DNA of 44,650 nt from an uncultured Eubacteriales bacterium (GCA_900315265.1 OMYN01000013.1:1-44650), one strand, 5' to 3'; positions 15,566 through 25,674 are shown, numbered from the stretch's first letter. The notes: generated by a model from the letters alone, not told the origin. Numbers and translations are program-made.

Positions 15566-17292
15566 AAAAGCAGAAACCCTTTGTCTTTTTACTGAACACA
15601 TTGACCGGCCGGAAAAAGACCTATTTTGCAGGCGTTGTACTGGTCGCCGCGGAAGCCTTGCTCAATTCCGTCATGTCCGGACAGCTCTACCGGATCGTCA
15701 TCCGTCTTGCCGACCGGGCAAGCGCTGCCGGGATCGCAAAAGATTTCGGCATCTTTCTTGCGGAACTGGTCGGGATCGAGGCATTGGCGGCCCTTGGAAA
15801 TATCATGTATCTGGATGCAGTCTCGGTCACGGACTGCACCCTCAGGAGCCGCGTCGTCGACCGGCTGCTCAGGATCCCGCTGACGAGCTGGCATCAGCAC
15901 AATAAGGGCTATTGGACCAATCTGGTCAACCGCGACATCGATCTGATGAGCAACGGTAAAAAGAAACAGCTGGTGACCCTTCTGCGCATGTTCCTGTGCG
16001 CGGCGGGCGGTCTGGCCATCACCCTGGTTTCCAGCTGGGAAATGGGCCTCTTTTCCATCATCGGAGGCATCATCTATTTTCTGGGTGCCATGCTCTTCAA
16101 AAAGCCCGTCAAAAAAATCGAAAAAGAACAGCAGCAGATCATTATCGGAGCAACGGATCTGGAGTCTTCGGTTTTTGACGGTTTCGGGGATATCAAATAT
16201 TACTCCATGGAGCCTGCTTTTTTGAAAGCCCACCGCGAGTGGATGGACCGGTACGATCAGGTAGGAAAGACCTATATCCGGCAAAGCACCCTGCAGACGC
16301 TTCTCAGCAACTTTGGTTATTCCTTCTGCTATGTCGGTCTGTTGGTAGTCGCTCTGTTTCTGACTTACAAGGGCCGGCTCCAGCTGGCAGATGCCATGTA
16401 TTTGTGGCCCATTGCCATGCAGGTCTGCTACAGTCTGCAGAAGATCGGTTTTATCCTGGTAGAAATGCAGCAGTATACCGTTGCCTCCGAACGGGTCCAG
16501 GAGCTTTTGTGTGAAAAAGAGGAGTCTCAGGGAACGGTTTCTTCTCCGGACATGTCCGCTCCTTATGTCCTGTCGGCTAAACAGGTGACATTTACTTATC
16601 CCGGTGCTGAGGATCCGTCTCTTAAACAGGTCGACGTTCAGATCCGGCCGGGAGAAAAAGTCGCGATCGTCGGATTATCCGGCAGCGGAAAATCGACTTT
16701 GTTCAAACTGTTCTTACATCTTTATCCGCAGGACAGCGGCCAGGTCATCGTCAACGGCCGTCCGGTTTCCGATTACACGCTTGAGGCCCTGCGAGGCCAG
16801 TTTTCCTATCTGCCCCAGTCTCCTTTCCTGTTCGAAGGGACTGTCCGCGACAACCTGCTTTTGATCGACCCTGACGCCTCCGACCAAACCATGCTGTCGG
16901 CCCTTAAGGGAGCTCGACTGACCAAGTTAGAGGGCCATACCCAGGACCTGCTCGATGCCCAGGTCGGCTTTGCAGGAAGCATGGTATCCGGAGGAGAAAG
17001 GCAGAGGATCGGGCTTGCCCGCTGTTTTATGCGCCCCTCTTCCATCTATCTGATGGACGAAATGGCTTCCGCGCTGGATGCTAAAGTGGAAGCAGAACTG
17101 GTCGATGATCTTTTCCACCGGCCGGATCTTACGGTCCTTTACATTACCCACCGCCTTGCCTCCGCTATACAGGCAGACCGCATCCTGGTCATGAAGGACG
17201 GTAAGATCGTCCAGGAAGGCCGCCATCAGGACCTGGTCACGGTACCCGGCTTATACAGGACCCTGTGGGAGCAGCAGGAAAAGGTACTATGA
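15562..17292 (+). CDS. ABC exporter subunit B (membrane plus ATPase domains)
   Basis: 576 residues, the partner of the preceding subunit with a 4-base overlap. The membrane domain (about 1-310) is followed by Walker A GLSGSGKST near residue 372, signature VSGGERQRIGLARCF, Walker B YLMDEMASALD and the switch His in YITHRL. Both nucleotide sites keep their glutamates, so there is no obvious dead site, unlike many heterodimeric exporters. No peptidase (C39) domain is present, so it is not a bacteriocin-processing transporter. It ends just before a strong terminator. Confidence 0.92.
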   Translation: MKKQKPFVFLLNTLTGRKKTYFAGVVLVAAEALLNSVMSGQLYRIVIRLADRASAAGIAKDFGIFLAELVGIEALAALGNIMYLDAVSVTDCTLRSRVVDRLLRIPLTSWHQHNKGYWTNLVNRDIDLMSNGKKKQLVTLLRMFLCAAGGLAITLVSSWEMGLFSIIGGIIYFLGAMLFKKPVKKIEKEQQQIIIGATDLESSVFDGFGDIKYYSMEPAFLKAHREWMDRYDQVGKTYIRQSTLQTLLSNFGYSFCYVGLLVVALFLTYKGRLQLADAMYLWPIAMQVCYSLQKIGFILVEMQQYTVASERVQELLCEKEESQGTVSSPDMSAPYVLSAKQVTFTYPGAEDPSLKQVDVQIRPGEKVAIVGLSGSGKSTLFKLFLHLYPQDSGQVIVNGRPVSDYTLEALRGQFSYLPQSPFLFEGTVRDNLLLIDPDASDQTMLSALKGARLTKLEGHTQDLLDAQVGFAGSMVSGGERQRIGLARCFMRPSSIYLMDEMASALDAKVEAELVDDLFHRPDLTVLYITHRLASAIQADRILVMKDGKIVQEGRHQDLVTVPGLYRTLWEQQEKVL

Positions 17293-17295
17293 AAG

Positions 17296-17373
17296 CTCTG
17301 CATCCGGAATATGCAGAGGGATTTGACCTTCATGCAAAAAAGACTCCGCTTGTGTGTGCGGAGTCTTTTTTTG
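17296..17373. terminator. Hairpin pair ending convergent transcripts
   Basis: CTCTGCAT (17296-17303) pairs with ATGCAGAG (17311-17318). A second, stronger hairpin has AGACTCCGC (17341-17349) against GCGGAGTCT (17358-17366), followed by TTTTTTTG on the plus strand and an A/T run on the other side. It serves the ABC operon and probably the convergent dehydrogenase gene. Confidence 0.85.
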
Positions 17374-17391
17374 TCTTATCAGACGTTTTTA

Positions 17392-18336
17392 TCAGTATTT
17401 GAAGAATCCCTCGCCGGATGCTTTTCCGAGTTTGCCCTCATCGATATACTTTTTAAGGAGTTTCTGCATGTCCTTAAAATGATAAGGCGCCAGGAAGGAC
17501 GGGATCTTTGCATACATAGAAACGATCTCGTATGCGGTCTTAAGGCCTACGATATCAAGGATCTTGAAGGGGCCTTCCGGAGCTCCCGTACCTAAGGTCC
17601 ATGCTTTATCGATGCTTTCCGGATCCGAAACGCCGGTCACCATCAGATCCATACCGGAGAACAGCAGAGGAACCAGCATAGAGTTCAGCAGGTATCCGGA
17701 TTTTTCTTTTCGAACAGGCAGCGGGATCATGCGGATGCTCTTGGCAAATTCCATTACTTCGTCAAAAGCCTTGGGATCGGTCTTGTCCTGAGCCATGACC
17801 TCGGTCATATTGTTCTTCCAAATGGTATTGGCAAAGTGAAGAGCCAGATACTTTTCAGGTCTTCCGGTATATTTTGCAAATTTGGAAGGCAGAAGGGTCG
17901 AGGAGTTGGTGACCAGGATAGTCTTTTCGGGGATCAGAGAAGCTGCTTTCTCATAAAACTCTTTTTTCTGATCGACATTTTCCGCCATCGACTCAATGAT
18001 AAGATCAGCGTTCTCAAAAGCTTTGGCCATGTCGAGCTCAAGTTTCAGACCCTGGAAGGCCTTTTCGGATTTCTCCAGGCAGGCTGCCTTATCGAAAGAA
18101 TCCGGATCGGCAATACCGTTTGCCCAGATCTCCGGACTTTTTCCTTCGGGAGTATCCATTTTTTCGATCGTGTCGGTATAAGCCTGATGGATCTGCTCCA
18201 GTTTGGGTCTGGTCCTGCCGATGCTTCCCTCGGATCTGAGCCAAATGGTAACATCATAACCGCAGTATGCCGTCTGATAAGCGATCTGGCTTCCTAACAC
18301 ACCGCCGCCTACTACAACGATCTTTTTGAAATCCAT
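17392..18336 (-). CDS. 3-hydroxyacyl-CoA dehydrogenase
   Basis: 314 residues from the ATG at 18336 (AAAGGAG upstream). NAD-dependent oxidation of 3-hydroxyacyl-CoA, or the reverse reduction in butyrate-type metabolism. The Rossmann motif VVVGGGVLGSQIA is at residues 7-19, the NAD-domain motif ADLIIESMAE lies near 110, and the catalytic region NSSTLLPS and ALHFANTIW contains the active-site His. The C-terminal helical domain includes PVRKEKSGYLLNS and ends GKASGEGFFKY, the family signature. No thiolase or crotonase gene is adjacent, so the pathway is uncertain. Confidence 0.9.
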   Translation of the reverse strand: MDFKKIVVVGGGVLGSQIAYQTAYCGYDVTIWLRSEGSIGRTRPKLEQIHQAYTDTIEKMDTPEGKSPEIWANGIADPDSFDKAACLEKSEKAFQGLKLELDMAKAFENADLIIESMAENVDQKKEFYEKAASLIPEKTILVTNSSTLLPSKFAKYTGRPEKYLALHFANTIWKNNMTEVMAQDKTDPKAFDEVMEFAKSIRMIPLPVRKEKSGYLLNSMLVPLLFSGMDLMVTGVSDPESIDKAWTLGTGAPEGPFKILDIVGLKTAYEIVSMYAKIPSFLAPYHFKDMQKLLKKYIDEGKLGKASGEGFFKY

Positions 18337-18455
18337 ATAGATCTCCTTTCTTATTTCCTCACATTGCCGCAATCGTTTCCAACAACCGCTTTCTTTATCT
18401 TCGTAAAAGAAAACGCAGACGGCATATGCCAGAAAAGCATAAAATATTTAACAAT

Positions 18456-18461
18456 ATTATA
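18456..18461 (-). promoter_or_regulatory. Possible -10 of the hydroxyacyl-CoA dehydrogenase gene
   Basis: TATAAT on the minus strand in an AT-rich gap, 120 bases upstream of the start. No convincing -35 was found. Confidence 0.4.
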
Positions 18462-18502
18462 TCAAACTATGTTTTGAATTTATACACATATAATGAATAT
18501 TT

Positions 18503-19273
18503 TTATCTGGCCAGTCCGACCAACTCAGCGATCTCTGCGGGTTCATGTACCAGCCGGATGGTCAGTCCTCCGCCCGTCTGCATAAATTCACGGGCTTTCT
18601 TTTCCAGGAACTTTCGGGGACGAAAGCCCCAGTCGACCGAGATACAGTCGGTCCCGGCATTACGGGCCGTCAACAGATCGATCTCGGAATCGCCGACATA
18701 TACAGCATGACTGCGGTCTACGCCCAACTCCTTGAGCGCCTTGTCCGTCATATCCGGAGCCGGTTTGCGCCGTACCGAAGGCTTTTCCCCGATGGCCACG
18801 TCAAACAGACCCTTGAAATAATCGGCCGCCAGTTTGCCCACGGCTTCGTCCAACTTATTAGATACGACCGCTGTTTTAACACCGGCATCTTTTAGATCCC
18901 GGATCAGATCCGGGATGCCCGGATAGGGCCCCGTCTTGATGGCGCAGTGGCTGGGATAGTAGCTTTTGAAGACCTGATAGAGACGGTCGATTTCTTCCTC
19001 TCCGAAGTGCTCTTTGACCTTAGGAGTGATGGTGTCCCCCTCCAGGCCGATCTCCAGCAGCCGGTCCGGTCCGACTCCCATCTCGCAGGCCAGGGCCCGG
19101 GTAACCGCCACCGCGACCCCGCTTCCGAAAAAGGTCGTGACCATTGCCTTTGTATAACAACTATTGTGGCCTGTCTGAGCCAGAGCCCAGTTGAGTGAAT
19201 CGGTCAGATCCCCTCCGGTATCCAGCACCGTCCCGTCCATATCAAAAATCACTGCATTATATCGTAACTCCAT
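18503..19273 (-). CDS. HAD family hydrolase, phosphoglycolate-phosphatase-like
   Basis: 256 residues from the ATG at 19273 (GGAAGGAAA upstream). HAD motif I FDMDGTVLDT has nucleophile Asp11 and Asp13. Motif II is VVSNK, motif III is the lysine near KPAPDM, and motif IV is YVGDSEIDL. The helical cap (about 18-90) is of the Gph/PGP type. The true substrate cannot be told from sequence. It lies 80 bases downstream of the MATE gene on the same strand. Confidence 0.88.
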   Translation of the reverse strand: MELRYNAVIFDMDGTVLDTGGDLTDSLNWALAQTGHNSCYTKAMVTTFFGSGVAVAVTRALACEMGVGPDRLLEIGLEGDTITPKVKEHFGEEEIDRLYQVFKSYYPSHCAIKTGPYPGIPDLIRDLKDAGVKTAVVSNKLDEAVGKLAADYFKGLFDVAIGEKPSVRRKPAPDMTDKALKELGVDRSHAVYVGDSEIDLLTARNAGTDCISVDWGFRPRKFLEKKAREFMQTGGGLTIRLVHEPAEIAELVGLAR

Positions 19274-19353
19274 TGCTTTTCCTTCCGCATTTATTCCTTT
19301 ATTCCGACGGTTTGACTGCCTTGAAAAGTCCGCCTGGTCATATAAAGGAGCTG

Positions 19354-20715
19354 TCATTTTTTACCTGCCTCTTTCAGGATCTTAGGAAAACGATGAACAA
19401 AAATGATGGTACAGATGGTTGCCGCCGTCGCGTCGGCGATACTCTCTGCCAGATAGATGCCCGTGACCCCCAAACCGAACAGATGAGGCAGGATCAGGGC
19501 CAGGGGGACCAGCAGAAAGATCTTACGCAGAAGAGCAATAAACAGAGATACTTTGGGCTGGTCAAGCGCTACAAAAGTATTCTGGCAGGCCCTCTGAAGG
19601 CCGAAAATGCTCAGCCCTGTCAGAAAGACCGGCATATATCGTTTGACGATCCCGATCAATTCCTTATCCCGGGTAAAAATGCGGGCGAACATTCCGGGCT
19701 CCAGCACCATAGCCAGCACCATGATGACATTGAAGGTGCTCAGCAGGATAAAATCGATCTTGGTCCCTTCTTTGACCCGGTCCGTCAGTCCGGCCCCGTA
19801 ATTGTAAGAAATGACCGGCATAGCCCCTGTGGTAAACCCTGTCACCGGCACGGAGATCATCTGCATGCAGCTTTGCATGATGGTCATTGCACTGACGTGG
19901 ATATCGCCGTAGGCTGCCAGGCCCCGGTTGAGGACAAAGCCTATGATGCTTTCGGTGATGGCCATCACAAAAGGCGATATGCCCAGCGACAGGATGGGCC
20001 GGATCAGGGACCAGCTCGGCTTCATATCGATAAAGGAAAGAGGAAGGGACGCCCTGTCCGACCTGAGAAAAAGCAGGATCCAGACAGCGCTTACGACCTG
20101 TGAGATCACCGTCGCCCAGGCAGCGCCTTTTACTCCCATACCCAAAACAAAAATAAAGAGAGGATCCAGGACAATATTCAAAACAGCGCCGATCAGGACC
20201 GTAACCATGGCCGTCACCGGGTGCCCCTGTACATTCAAAAAGGGGTTCATGCCGATGGTGGTCATGACGAAGAAGGTGCCGGTCAGGTAGACGGACAGGT
20301 ACTGGCGGGCGTAGGGATAGGTGGCGTCCGAAGCGCCGACCAGATAAAGGAGCGGCTTCATGAACAGGTAAGCAGGCAGCATGGTCAGAAAGGTCATGAC
20401 GACCAGCAGGAAAGAGCCGTTGTTCATCAGCTGACGGGCCCGCTTTTCATTCCCTTTGCCCAGTTCGATCGCCGCGATCGGAGCGCCGCCTCCGCCCACA
20501 AAAGAAGCAAAGGCGGATATCAGCAGCAGGATCGAGCCGCACACGCCCACTCCGGCCAGAGCCTGGGTGCCGATTTTAGCGATATGCCCGATGTAAATAC
20601 GGTCAACGATGTTATATAAAAGGTTGACCAGCTGGGCCGCGATCGCCGGCAGCGCCATCTTGGTCATCAAAGGCAGCATGGGCTCCGTCGCAAAACGATT
20701 ACCGGAATGATCCAT
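19354..20715 (-). CDS. MATE family efflux transporter
   Basis: 453 residues from the ATG at 20715, preceded by AAGGAGG. The longer ORF reads back into the next gene's repetitive tail and is an artefact. There are twelve membrane helices in two six-helix halves. Typical patterns are PAIAAQLVNLLYNIVDRIYIGH near the start, LALAGVG-like and GGGGAPIAAIELGKGNEKRA around 75-95, and FTTGAMPVISYNYGAG in the second half. It is closest in feel to MepA/DinF-like sodium- or proton-driven drug exporters. It is intact, unlike the remnant at 10118-10524. Confidence 0.92.
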   Translation of the reverse strand: MDHSGNRFATEPMLPLMTKMALPAIAAQLVNLLYNIVDRIYIGHIAKIGTQALAGVGVCGSILLLISAFASFVGGGGAPIAAIELGKGNEKRARQLMNNGSFLLVVMTFLTMLPAYLFMKPLLYLVGASDATYPYARQYLSVYLTGTFFVMTTIGMNPFLNVQGHPVTAMVTVLIGAVLNIVLDPLFIFVLGMGVKGAAWATVISQVVSAVWILLFLRSDRASLPLSFIDMKPSWSLIRPILSLGISPFVMAITESIIGFVLNRGLAAYGDIHVSAMTIMQSCMQMISVPVTGFTTGAMPVISYNYGAGLTDRVKEGTKIDFILLSTFNVIMVLAMVLEPGMFARIFTRDKELIGIVKRYMPVFLTGLSIFGLQRACQNTFVALDQPKVSLFIALLRKIFLLVPLALILPHLFGLGVTGIYLAESIADATAATICTIIFVHRFPKILKEAGKK

Positions 20716-20756
20716 CCGGGTCCCTCCTTCCCTCTGCGTTTTTTTGTAACGTTTGG

Positions 20757-23700
20757 TCATTGATGATATTGATCCTGTCTCTGCTGGCTGCTCTGCCCGC
20801 CATTGGCAGCAGACTTCTGAGAGGTGTTGCCGTTTAACGGAGGCTGCTGAGCTTGTCCGGGCTGCTGCCACGGCCGCTGCTGTGGTTGGGGCTGCTGCCA
20901 CTGAGCCTGCCCCGGCTGCTGTGGCCATTGAGGTTGACGAGACGGTTTAGGGGCTTTCTTGTGTTTTTTTACGGCTATGACGACGACAACGATCACCACT
21001 GCGATAATAGCAATGATCGCCAGCAAAAGCAGGACCCGTGTCAGATCGAAGCCGGATGCGGAAGAGGAATAGGATCCTCCGGAATATTGGTTGGAAGGAA
21101 CCGTATCCGTCAGTCTGCTTCCTTCCGAACCGGAAGCGGTCACCTTCCAGTCCTTAAGGTCGGAAACCGCTACATTATCGAACTTCTGGGTCTGATCGCT
21201 TCCGCTGTCGTTGGAGATGACCTCGATATCAAGGCTGTCCATACCGGAAGCATCAACGGTCAGGCCAAAGTCTTTCAGGGTAAAGGATGCCGGTTCGGAG
21301 CCTGCGCTGAAGTCTGTCTGCAATGAAGCGTAGCGGTCATCTTCATCCGATACCTCTTCCAGCACGGTGCTGACCTGACTTCCGTTTTCCGAACTTACCG
21401 ATACCGTATTGTCTTCACTGATGCTGATATCAACGGGGCCATCCGCTGCGAAGCCGGAATACTGACCGTTTCCACGGAAGATATAGGTGCCGGCATCTCC
21501 CTGGACCGTATAGCTGCCGGCTGCCAGCCGGATCGTCCCGGAACTTTCCCGGGCATCGACATCGGCAGCGCTTTCCGAACCGGAATCATCTCCCGGATCA
21601 GCGGCAACTCCCAGATAAGGCAGGATGTCGACGACGTTCGGATCGACTTTTTTTACCTGTCCGTCCTCGATGCTGAAGACGATGCTTTGATCCTTGTTAA
21701 GGACAGCAAAGCGTTTGCCCTTGTAAGTAAAGACGGTTGCATCCTTTTCGGACGGCACATACTTGGCGGGAGTCGAAAAACCGGCCGGCAGGACCGACGG
21801 ATCCTCGAAGTTGAGATCTGAATCCTCGATCTGATTTCCCGCATCGTCATAACCGATCAGGTCATCTTTCTGGTTGCCGTTGATAGCCGTATCCAGCTGC
21901 CACTGGCCGTTTTTGACATTCAGATATAAGAAACGCTGGTCGTATGTTTGATAGTTTTTCACTATTTTTGAACCGTCCGGGAATTGATAGTAAGGATGGT
22001 TGGGGTCATAGAGGGCCAGTTTCCACAAGCCGTCTCCCTTCTGCGGGTCCTCGACCGGATCGACGGAGGTATTGATGACCAGCCCGTGGCCGACCATCTC
22101 GCCTTTCAGTTTCCAGGTCACATCGACGACAAAGGGGACCTTGCGCTCCTTGACCGCCTTGATAATGTTTGAAAAATAACCGGCCTTGCTGTCATCTTCG
22201 CTTTCATATTTTTTAGCGGTAAATAATTGGACGCTGGCGTCGGTTTGACTGCCCCTCCAGACCTGATAAGCCGCGATCTGAGTAAGGATGGGCGACGTCT
22301 TCAAAATCGTCAGCGAATAGCCCTGATAGGTGCCGACCTTATCGACAGCGCCACGGTTCAAGGTCGTTTCGCCGTCATTGTAATCGGCGGAAAGGTCGAT
22401 CCGGCCGATCTTCTGCAGGGCAGACGTTGCTGACATACCCCAGCAGTAGCCATCCCATTTTTCTTTTACCTGATCCCACATCTGTTTGGTAAAGCCGGTG
22501 CCGAATGCCAGCTGGTAGGCCTCCAGAGGAATATAGTCCGGACTTCCGAAGGCCTGCTTGCAGTTGATCTGGGAATAAGCGTCCGTTTTCAGATCGAAAG
22601 GCTGGTAAACCGTATCATCGTCCAAACAATAGAAGGGGATCTGATACTGATCGGCATAGCTCTGGGCAGCGGAATCCTTATATCCGAAAATCGATACCGA
22701 CGGGCTTTTTTTGAAAACGTCTTTACCGAAAGCCGTAACGCTCTTGCTGATCAGAATGAATTTCAGAGACTTATCATTTTCAAAGACCCGGTCGCCCAGC
22801 GTAAGATCCGGCGTACCGCTTTCCTCTTCCGGAAGACCGACGACTGCCAACTGGGGGCAGTCGGAAAAAGCCATTTCTCCTATGCTGGTCACAGTGGAAG
22901 GAATGGTAAACTCATCCATGACAAGGCTGCCCGCAAACGCATAAGCCCCTATGCCCGTTACGCCCTCATCGATCACGACTTTCTGAAAGCCCAGATCATA
23001 CCAGGGGGCTGACTGAGGCGTCTCCCCCTGATCGGGATCCGTGTCGGGGATGGCTCCGTTTCCGGTGATATGAAGGGTCAGGTCTGTGCCTCCCTCTTCA
23101 TTGTCCCTGTCTTCCAGGCGCCAGAAAATATCTCCCCAGAGCTGCCAGTTATAAAAAGGCCCTTTCGTATCGTTGTAGATCTCGTCCACCAGGTTTTCAA
23201 ATTCGCAGACGACGTATCCGACCTTACTATCCGGGAAATCGGATGTTGTCTCCCACTGACCGCTGTCGGCGTCCATGTAAGCATAAACGATCCCGTTAGG
23301 TCCCGACGGATCCGGCCAGTTGGTATAGTCCAGCGGTTCACCGTTCATCCACTGGGTAGGATCCTGATAACCGATGTAGAAAGAAAGGCCCTTGAAACCG
23401 CGGTGGACCGCGTCATTTTCATCTTGATCATTGATACTGATCAGGTGACCGCCCAGGTCTTCGCACTGTTTCTCCTCCGCCTCCAGGGAGGTCTCCGTGA
23501 CAGGCAGCAGCAGATAGCGGTGGCCGTTAAAGTCAAACTCACTGACAAAATTGTCGTCGGAAGAGTCACTGCCGGTGCTTCCCTTGTCCTGAGGCTCAGC
23601 CTGGCTGCTGGCTTTCGTGCCCGGGATAAAGTCAAATTCGCAGATGAAGGAATGATCGGCATCCTGGTACCAGCCGGTGTAATCCCACTTGCCGCCTTCC

Positions 23701-24839
23701 TCGCCGATGGTATAGTAGCAATTAATGTCCGGCGCGTTTTCCGCAGCAAAATCGCAAAGCGGCTCATAGGTCACCGGACTTCCGTCCACCCAGCCGCCGT
23801 ATTCGGACAGACCGATATACATAGAATCCGACTGCGGATCAAAGGTGGTATTCAGAAAGTTATTCTCCCCATCGTCGCTGACAACGGCCAGATGCCCTCC
23901 CATGCCTTCGCAAAAGGCTTCCGCTGCATCATAACTGGCCATGGTGTTTTGGAAAAGGACATAACGGTGGCCGTTATAATCAGCTTCCTGAAGATAGTTG
24001 GATTGATTTTTATATACGGAGTCACCCTGGGTCGCCGCGTCATCCAGAAAATGAAGAGTCGTCTGTTCCGGGATCGAGGCGTGGTTTTCGATGGCGTTCC
24101 ATTGATCCTGGGTGCCCAGATAATAGATATCACTGATGGGATAAACGTCCTTTTGGACTCCGTCGGCCTTTGCAGTCGTGTGTTCCAGCGGTTTGAAATT
24201 GTTCTCGCCGATATAGGTAAGGGAAGCCGGCAGGATCACGGTCGTAAGGCTTTTCTGCCCGCTGATGGCAAAGTCATCCAAGCGGGTCACCCCGTCCGGG
24301 ACCCGGATCGATACCAGACTGTCGCAGCCGTCGAAGGTATCCTTCTTGATTTCGGTAATACTATGAGAAAGCCGGATCGTCTCCAATCTTTCACAATCCG
24401 CAAAAGCCTGCTCTCCGATTTCGGTGACCGAGTCGGGAATACTGAGCACAGGCAGGTGGGTGCAGGCAAAAAAGGCAGTATTGCCGATCGATGTCAAGGT
24501 TGAAGGAAGGGAAACAAAGACCATTTTCTGGCAATTGCTGAAGATCTCGTTCCCCAGCGTCGTGATCCCTTCCTGGATATCTGCGCCCAGGATCACATCG
24601 TCGTCCGCCATGACCCATGTAAAGGGGTTGCCGTGAACACCGTCGTCAAAATCATAAGTAGGTCCGCTGCCTGTGGCCGTGACGATCCCCCCGTCCAGGG
24701 TGTAGGTGACATTATCCCCCAGCTGCCCGCTGGGAGCCGGTTCCGCCTTGGCTTCGATGGGTCCCTGACAAGTCAGGAGCATGGCCAGCACCAACAGGAC
24801 AGCTAAAAAAGAAGCCGAAATTTTTTTAAAGCGCCTCAT
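20757..24839 (-). CDS. Large cell-surface protein: leucine-rich repeats, two C-type-lectin-like domains, cysteine-peptidase-like domain, membrane anchor
   Basis: 1360 residues. A signal peptide (1-30) is followed by BspA-type leucine-rich repeats (about 85-215; LPSTLTSIGNTAFFAC, then IPDSVTEIGEQAFADC). C-type-lectin-like domain 1 (about 283-402; NGHRYVLF, AEAFCEGMGGHLAVVSD, FICEF) precedes domain 2 (about 431-552; NGHRYLLL, CEDLGGHLISIND, GYVVCEF). More repeats follow (about 616-710). Near residue 800 GYCWGMSATSAL, with GHGLVINTS near 917 and YDPNHPYY near 941, forms a plausible papain-like Cys-His-Asn set. A membrane helix (about 1264-1290) precedes KKHKK and a 65-residue Pro/Gln/Trp-rich tail predicted to be cytoplasmic. 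It probably contacts host or mucosal glycans or proteins; activity is inferred. It lies 13 bases after the uridine phosphorylase gene. Confidence 0.88.
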   Translation of the reverse strand: MRRFKKISASFLAVLLVLAMLLTCQGPIEAKAEPAPSGQLGDNVTYTLDGGIVTATGSGPTYDFDDGVHGNPFTWVMADDDVILGADIQEGITTLGNEIFSNCQKMVFVSLPSTLTSIGNTAFFACTHLPVLSIPDSVTEIGEQAFADCERLETIRLSHSITEIKKDTFDGCDSLVSIRVPDGVTRLDDFAISGQKSLTTVILPASLTYIGENNFKPLEHTTAKADGVQKDVYPISDIYYLGTQDQWNAIENHASIPEQTTLHFLDDAATQGDSVYKNQSNYLQEADYNGHRYVLFQNTMASYDAAEAFCEGMGGHLAVVSDDGENNFLNTTFDPQSDSMYIGLSEYGGWVDGSPVTYEPLCDFAAENAPDINCYYTIGEEGGKWDYTGWYQDADHSFICEFDFIPGTKASSQAEPQDKGSTGSDSSDDNFVSEFDFNGHRYLLLPVTETSLEAEEKQCEDLGGHLISINDQDENDAVHRGFKGLSFYIGYQDPTQWMNGEPLDYTNWPDPSGPNGIVYAYMDADSGQWETTSDFPDSKVGYVVCEFENLVDEIYNDTKGPFYNWQLWGDIFWRLEDRDNEEGGTDLTLHITGNGAIPDTDPDQGETPQSAPWYDLGFQKVVIDEGVTGIGAYAFAGSLVMDEFTIPSTVTSIGEMAFSDCPQLAVVGLPEEESGTPDLTLGDRVFENDKSLKFILISKSVTAFGKDVFKKSPSVSIFGYKDSAAQSYADQYQIPFYCLDDDTVYQPFDLKTDAYSQINCKQAFGSPDYIPLEAYQLAFGTGFTKQMWDQVKEKWDGYCWGMSATSALQKIGRIDLSADYNDGETTLNRGAVDKVGTYQGYSLTILKTSPILTQIAAYQVWRGSQTDASVQLFTAKKYESEDDSKAGYFSNIIKAVKERKVPFVVDVTWKLKGEMVGHGLVINTSVDPVEDPQKGDGLWKLALYDPNHPYYQFPDGSKIVKNYQTYDQRFLYLNVKNGQWQLDTAINGNQKDDLIGYDDAGNQIEDSDLNFEDPSVLPAGFSTPAKYVPSEKDATVFTYKGKRFAVLNKDQSIVFSIEDGQVKKVDPNVVDILPYLGVAADPGDDSGSESAADVDARESSGTIRLAAGSYTVQGDAGTYIFRGNGQYSGFAADGPVDISISEDNTVSVSSENGSQVSTVLEEVSDEDDRYASLQTDFSAGSEPASFTLKDFGLTVDASGMDSLDIEVISNDSGSDQTQKFDNVAVSDLKDWKVTASGSEGSRLTDTVPSNQYSGGSYSSSASGFDLTRVLLLLAIIAIIAVVIVVVVIAVKKHKKAPKPSRQPQWPQQPGQAQWQQPQPQQRPWQQPGQAQQPPLNGNTSQKSAANGGQSSQQRQDQYHQ

Positions 24840-24852
24840 GGCAGAGCCTTTC

Positions 24853-25674
24853 TTATTTGTTTACCCCTTTGATTTCACCATCGGTCTCGCCAGTGGTCTG
24901 GCCACTGTCTTCCTTGATCAGGCGGCGGATGGCTCCGATAGCCACGCGGATGGCTTTATCGGTGTCATGCTCCTGCTTGTTGTCAAGGCCGGCTTTGGCC
25001 CTCTCCTGATTGGCTACGACCAAAAGGACGGTGCCGACCCGCACGCGCCGGTAAGCGCCTACGATAAACAAGGCCGCGGATTCCATCTCGGACGCGATCG
25101 TCCCCATTTTCAGCCAGGCGTCCCACTTATTCAACAGCTCATATCCCACCGGGTGCTTTTCCGGCTGATGCTGGCCGTAAAAAGAATCTTTGCACTGGAC
25201 GACGCCCGTGTGATAAGGCACCTTCTGATCTTTGGCCGCCGCGACCAGCGCGTTGGTCACATCCAGATCCGCTACAGCCGGAAACTCGATCGGAGCATAT
25301 TCCTTGCTGGTGCCCTCCATACGAATGGCTCCGGTGGCAATGGCCACATCGCCGCCCTTAACGTCCAGCTGCATACCGCCGCAGGTACCTACCCGGATAA
25401 AGGTATCGGCCCCGCAATTGGTCAGTTCCTCCAGCGCGATCGAAGCGGAAGGCCCGCCGACTCCGGTGCTGGTCACACTGACCTTGACCCCGTCGATGGT
25501 GCCGGTATAGGTCATAAACTCACGCGAATCGGCCACCTGGACCGGATCATCGAAATACCTGGCTATCTTTGCACAGCGTTTGGGGTCGCCGGGCAGCAGC
25601 ACATAGCGGCCCACGTCGCCCGGTTTGGTCCCCACATGATACTGGATCCCTTTGCCTTCTGTATAATCTACCAT
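24853..25674 (-). CDS. udp: Uridine phosphorylase
   Basis: 273 residues. Cleaves uridine with phosphate to uracil and ribose-1-phosphate in pyrimidine salvage. Family features in order: [12 protein letters not shown] (phosphate-site region), GTCGGMQ near residue 95 with the preceding FIRVGT arginine, and [17 protein letters not shown] near 190, whose Glu-Met-Glu binds ribose. The C-terminal tail is polar and variable. It starts [15 protein letters not shown] after AAGAGG-like sequence. It sits between the iminopeptidase and surface-protein genes with small gaps. Confidence 0.92.
   Translation of the reverse strand: MVDYTEGKGIQYHVGTKPGDVGRYVLLPGDPKRCAKIARYFDDPVQVADSREFMTYTGTIDGVKVSVTSTGVGGPSASIALEELTNCGADTFIRVGTCGGMQLDVKGGDVAIATGAIRMEGTSKEYAPIEFPAVADLDVTNALVAAAKDQKVPYHTGVVQCKDSFYGQHQPEKHPVGYELLNKWDAWLKMGTIASEMESAALFIVGAYRRVRVGTVLLVVANQERAKAGLDNKQEHDTDKAIRVAIGAIRRLIKEDSGQTTGETDGEIKGVNK

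Noticed and set aside
15562..17292. Bacteriocin-processing ABC transporter
   Set aside because: No C39 peptidase domain and no double-glycine leader peptide nearby.
23070..24503. Long plus-strand open frame (477 codons) opposite the surface-protein gene
   Set aside because: It is a codon-shadow: no ribosome site, low-complexity hydrophobic product, and the minus strand has clear domains and a signal peptide.
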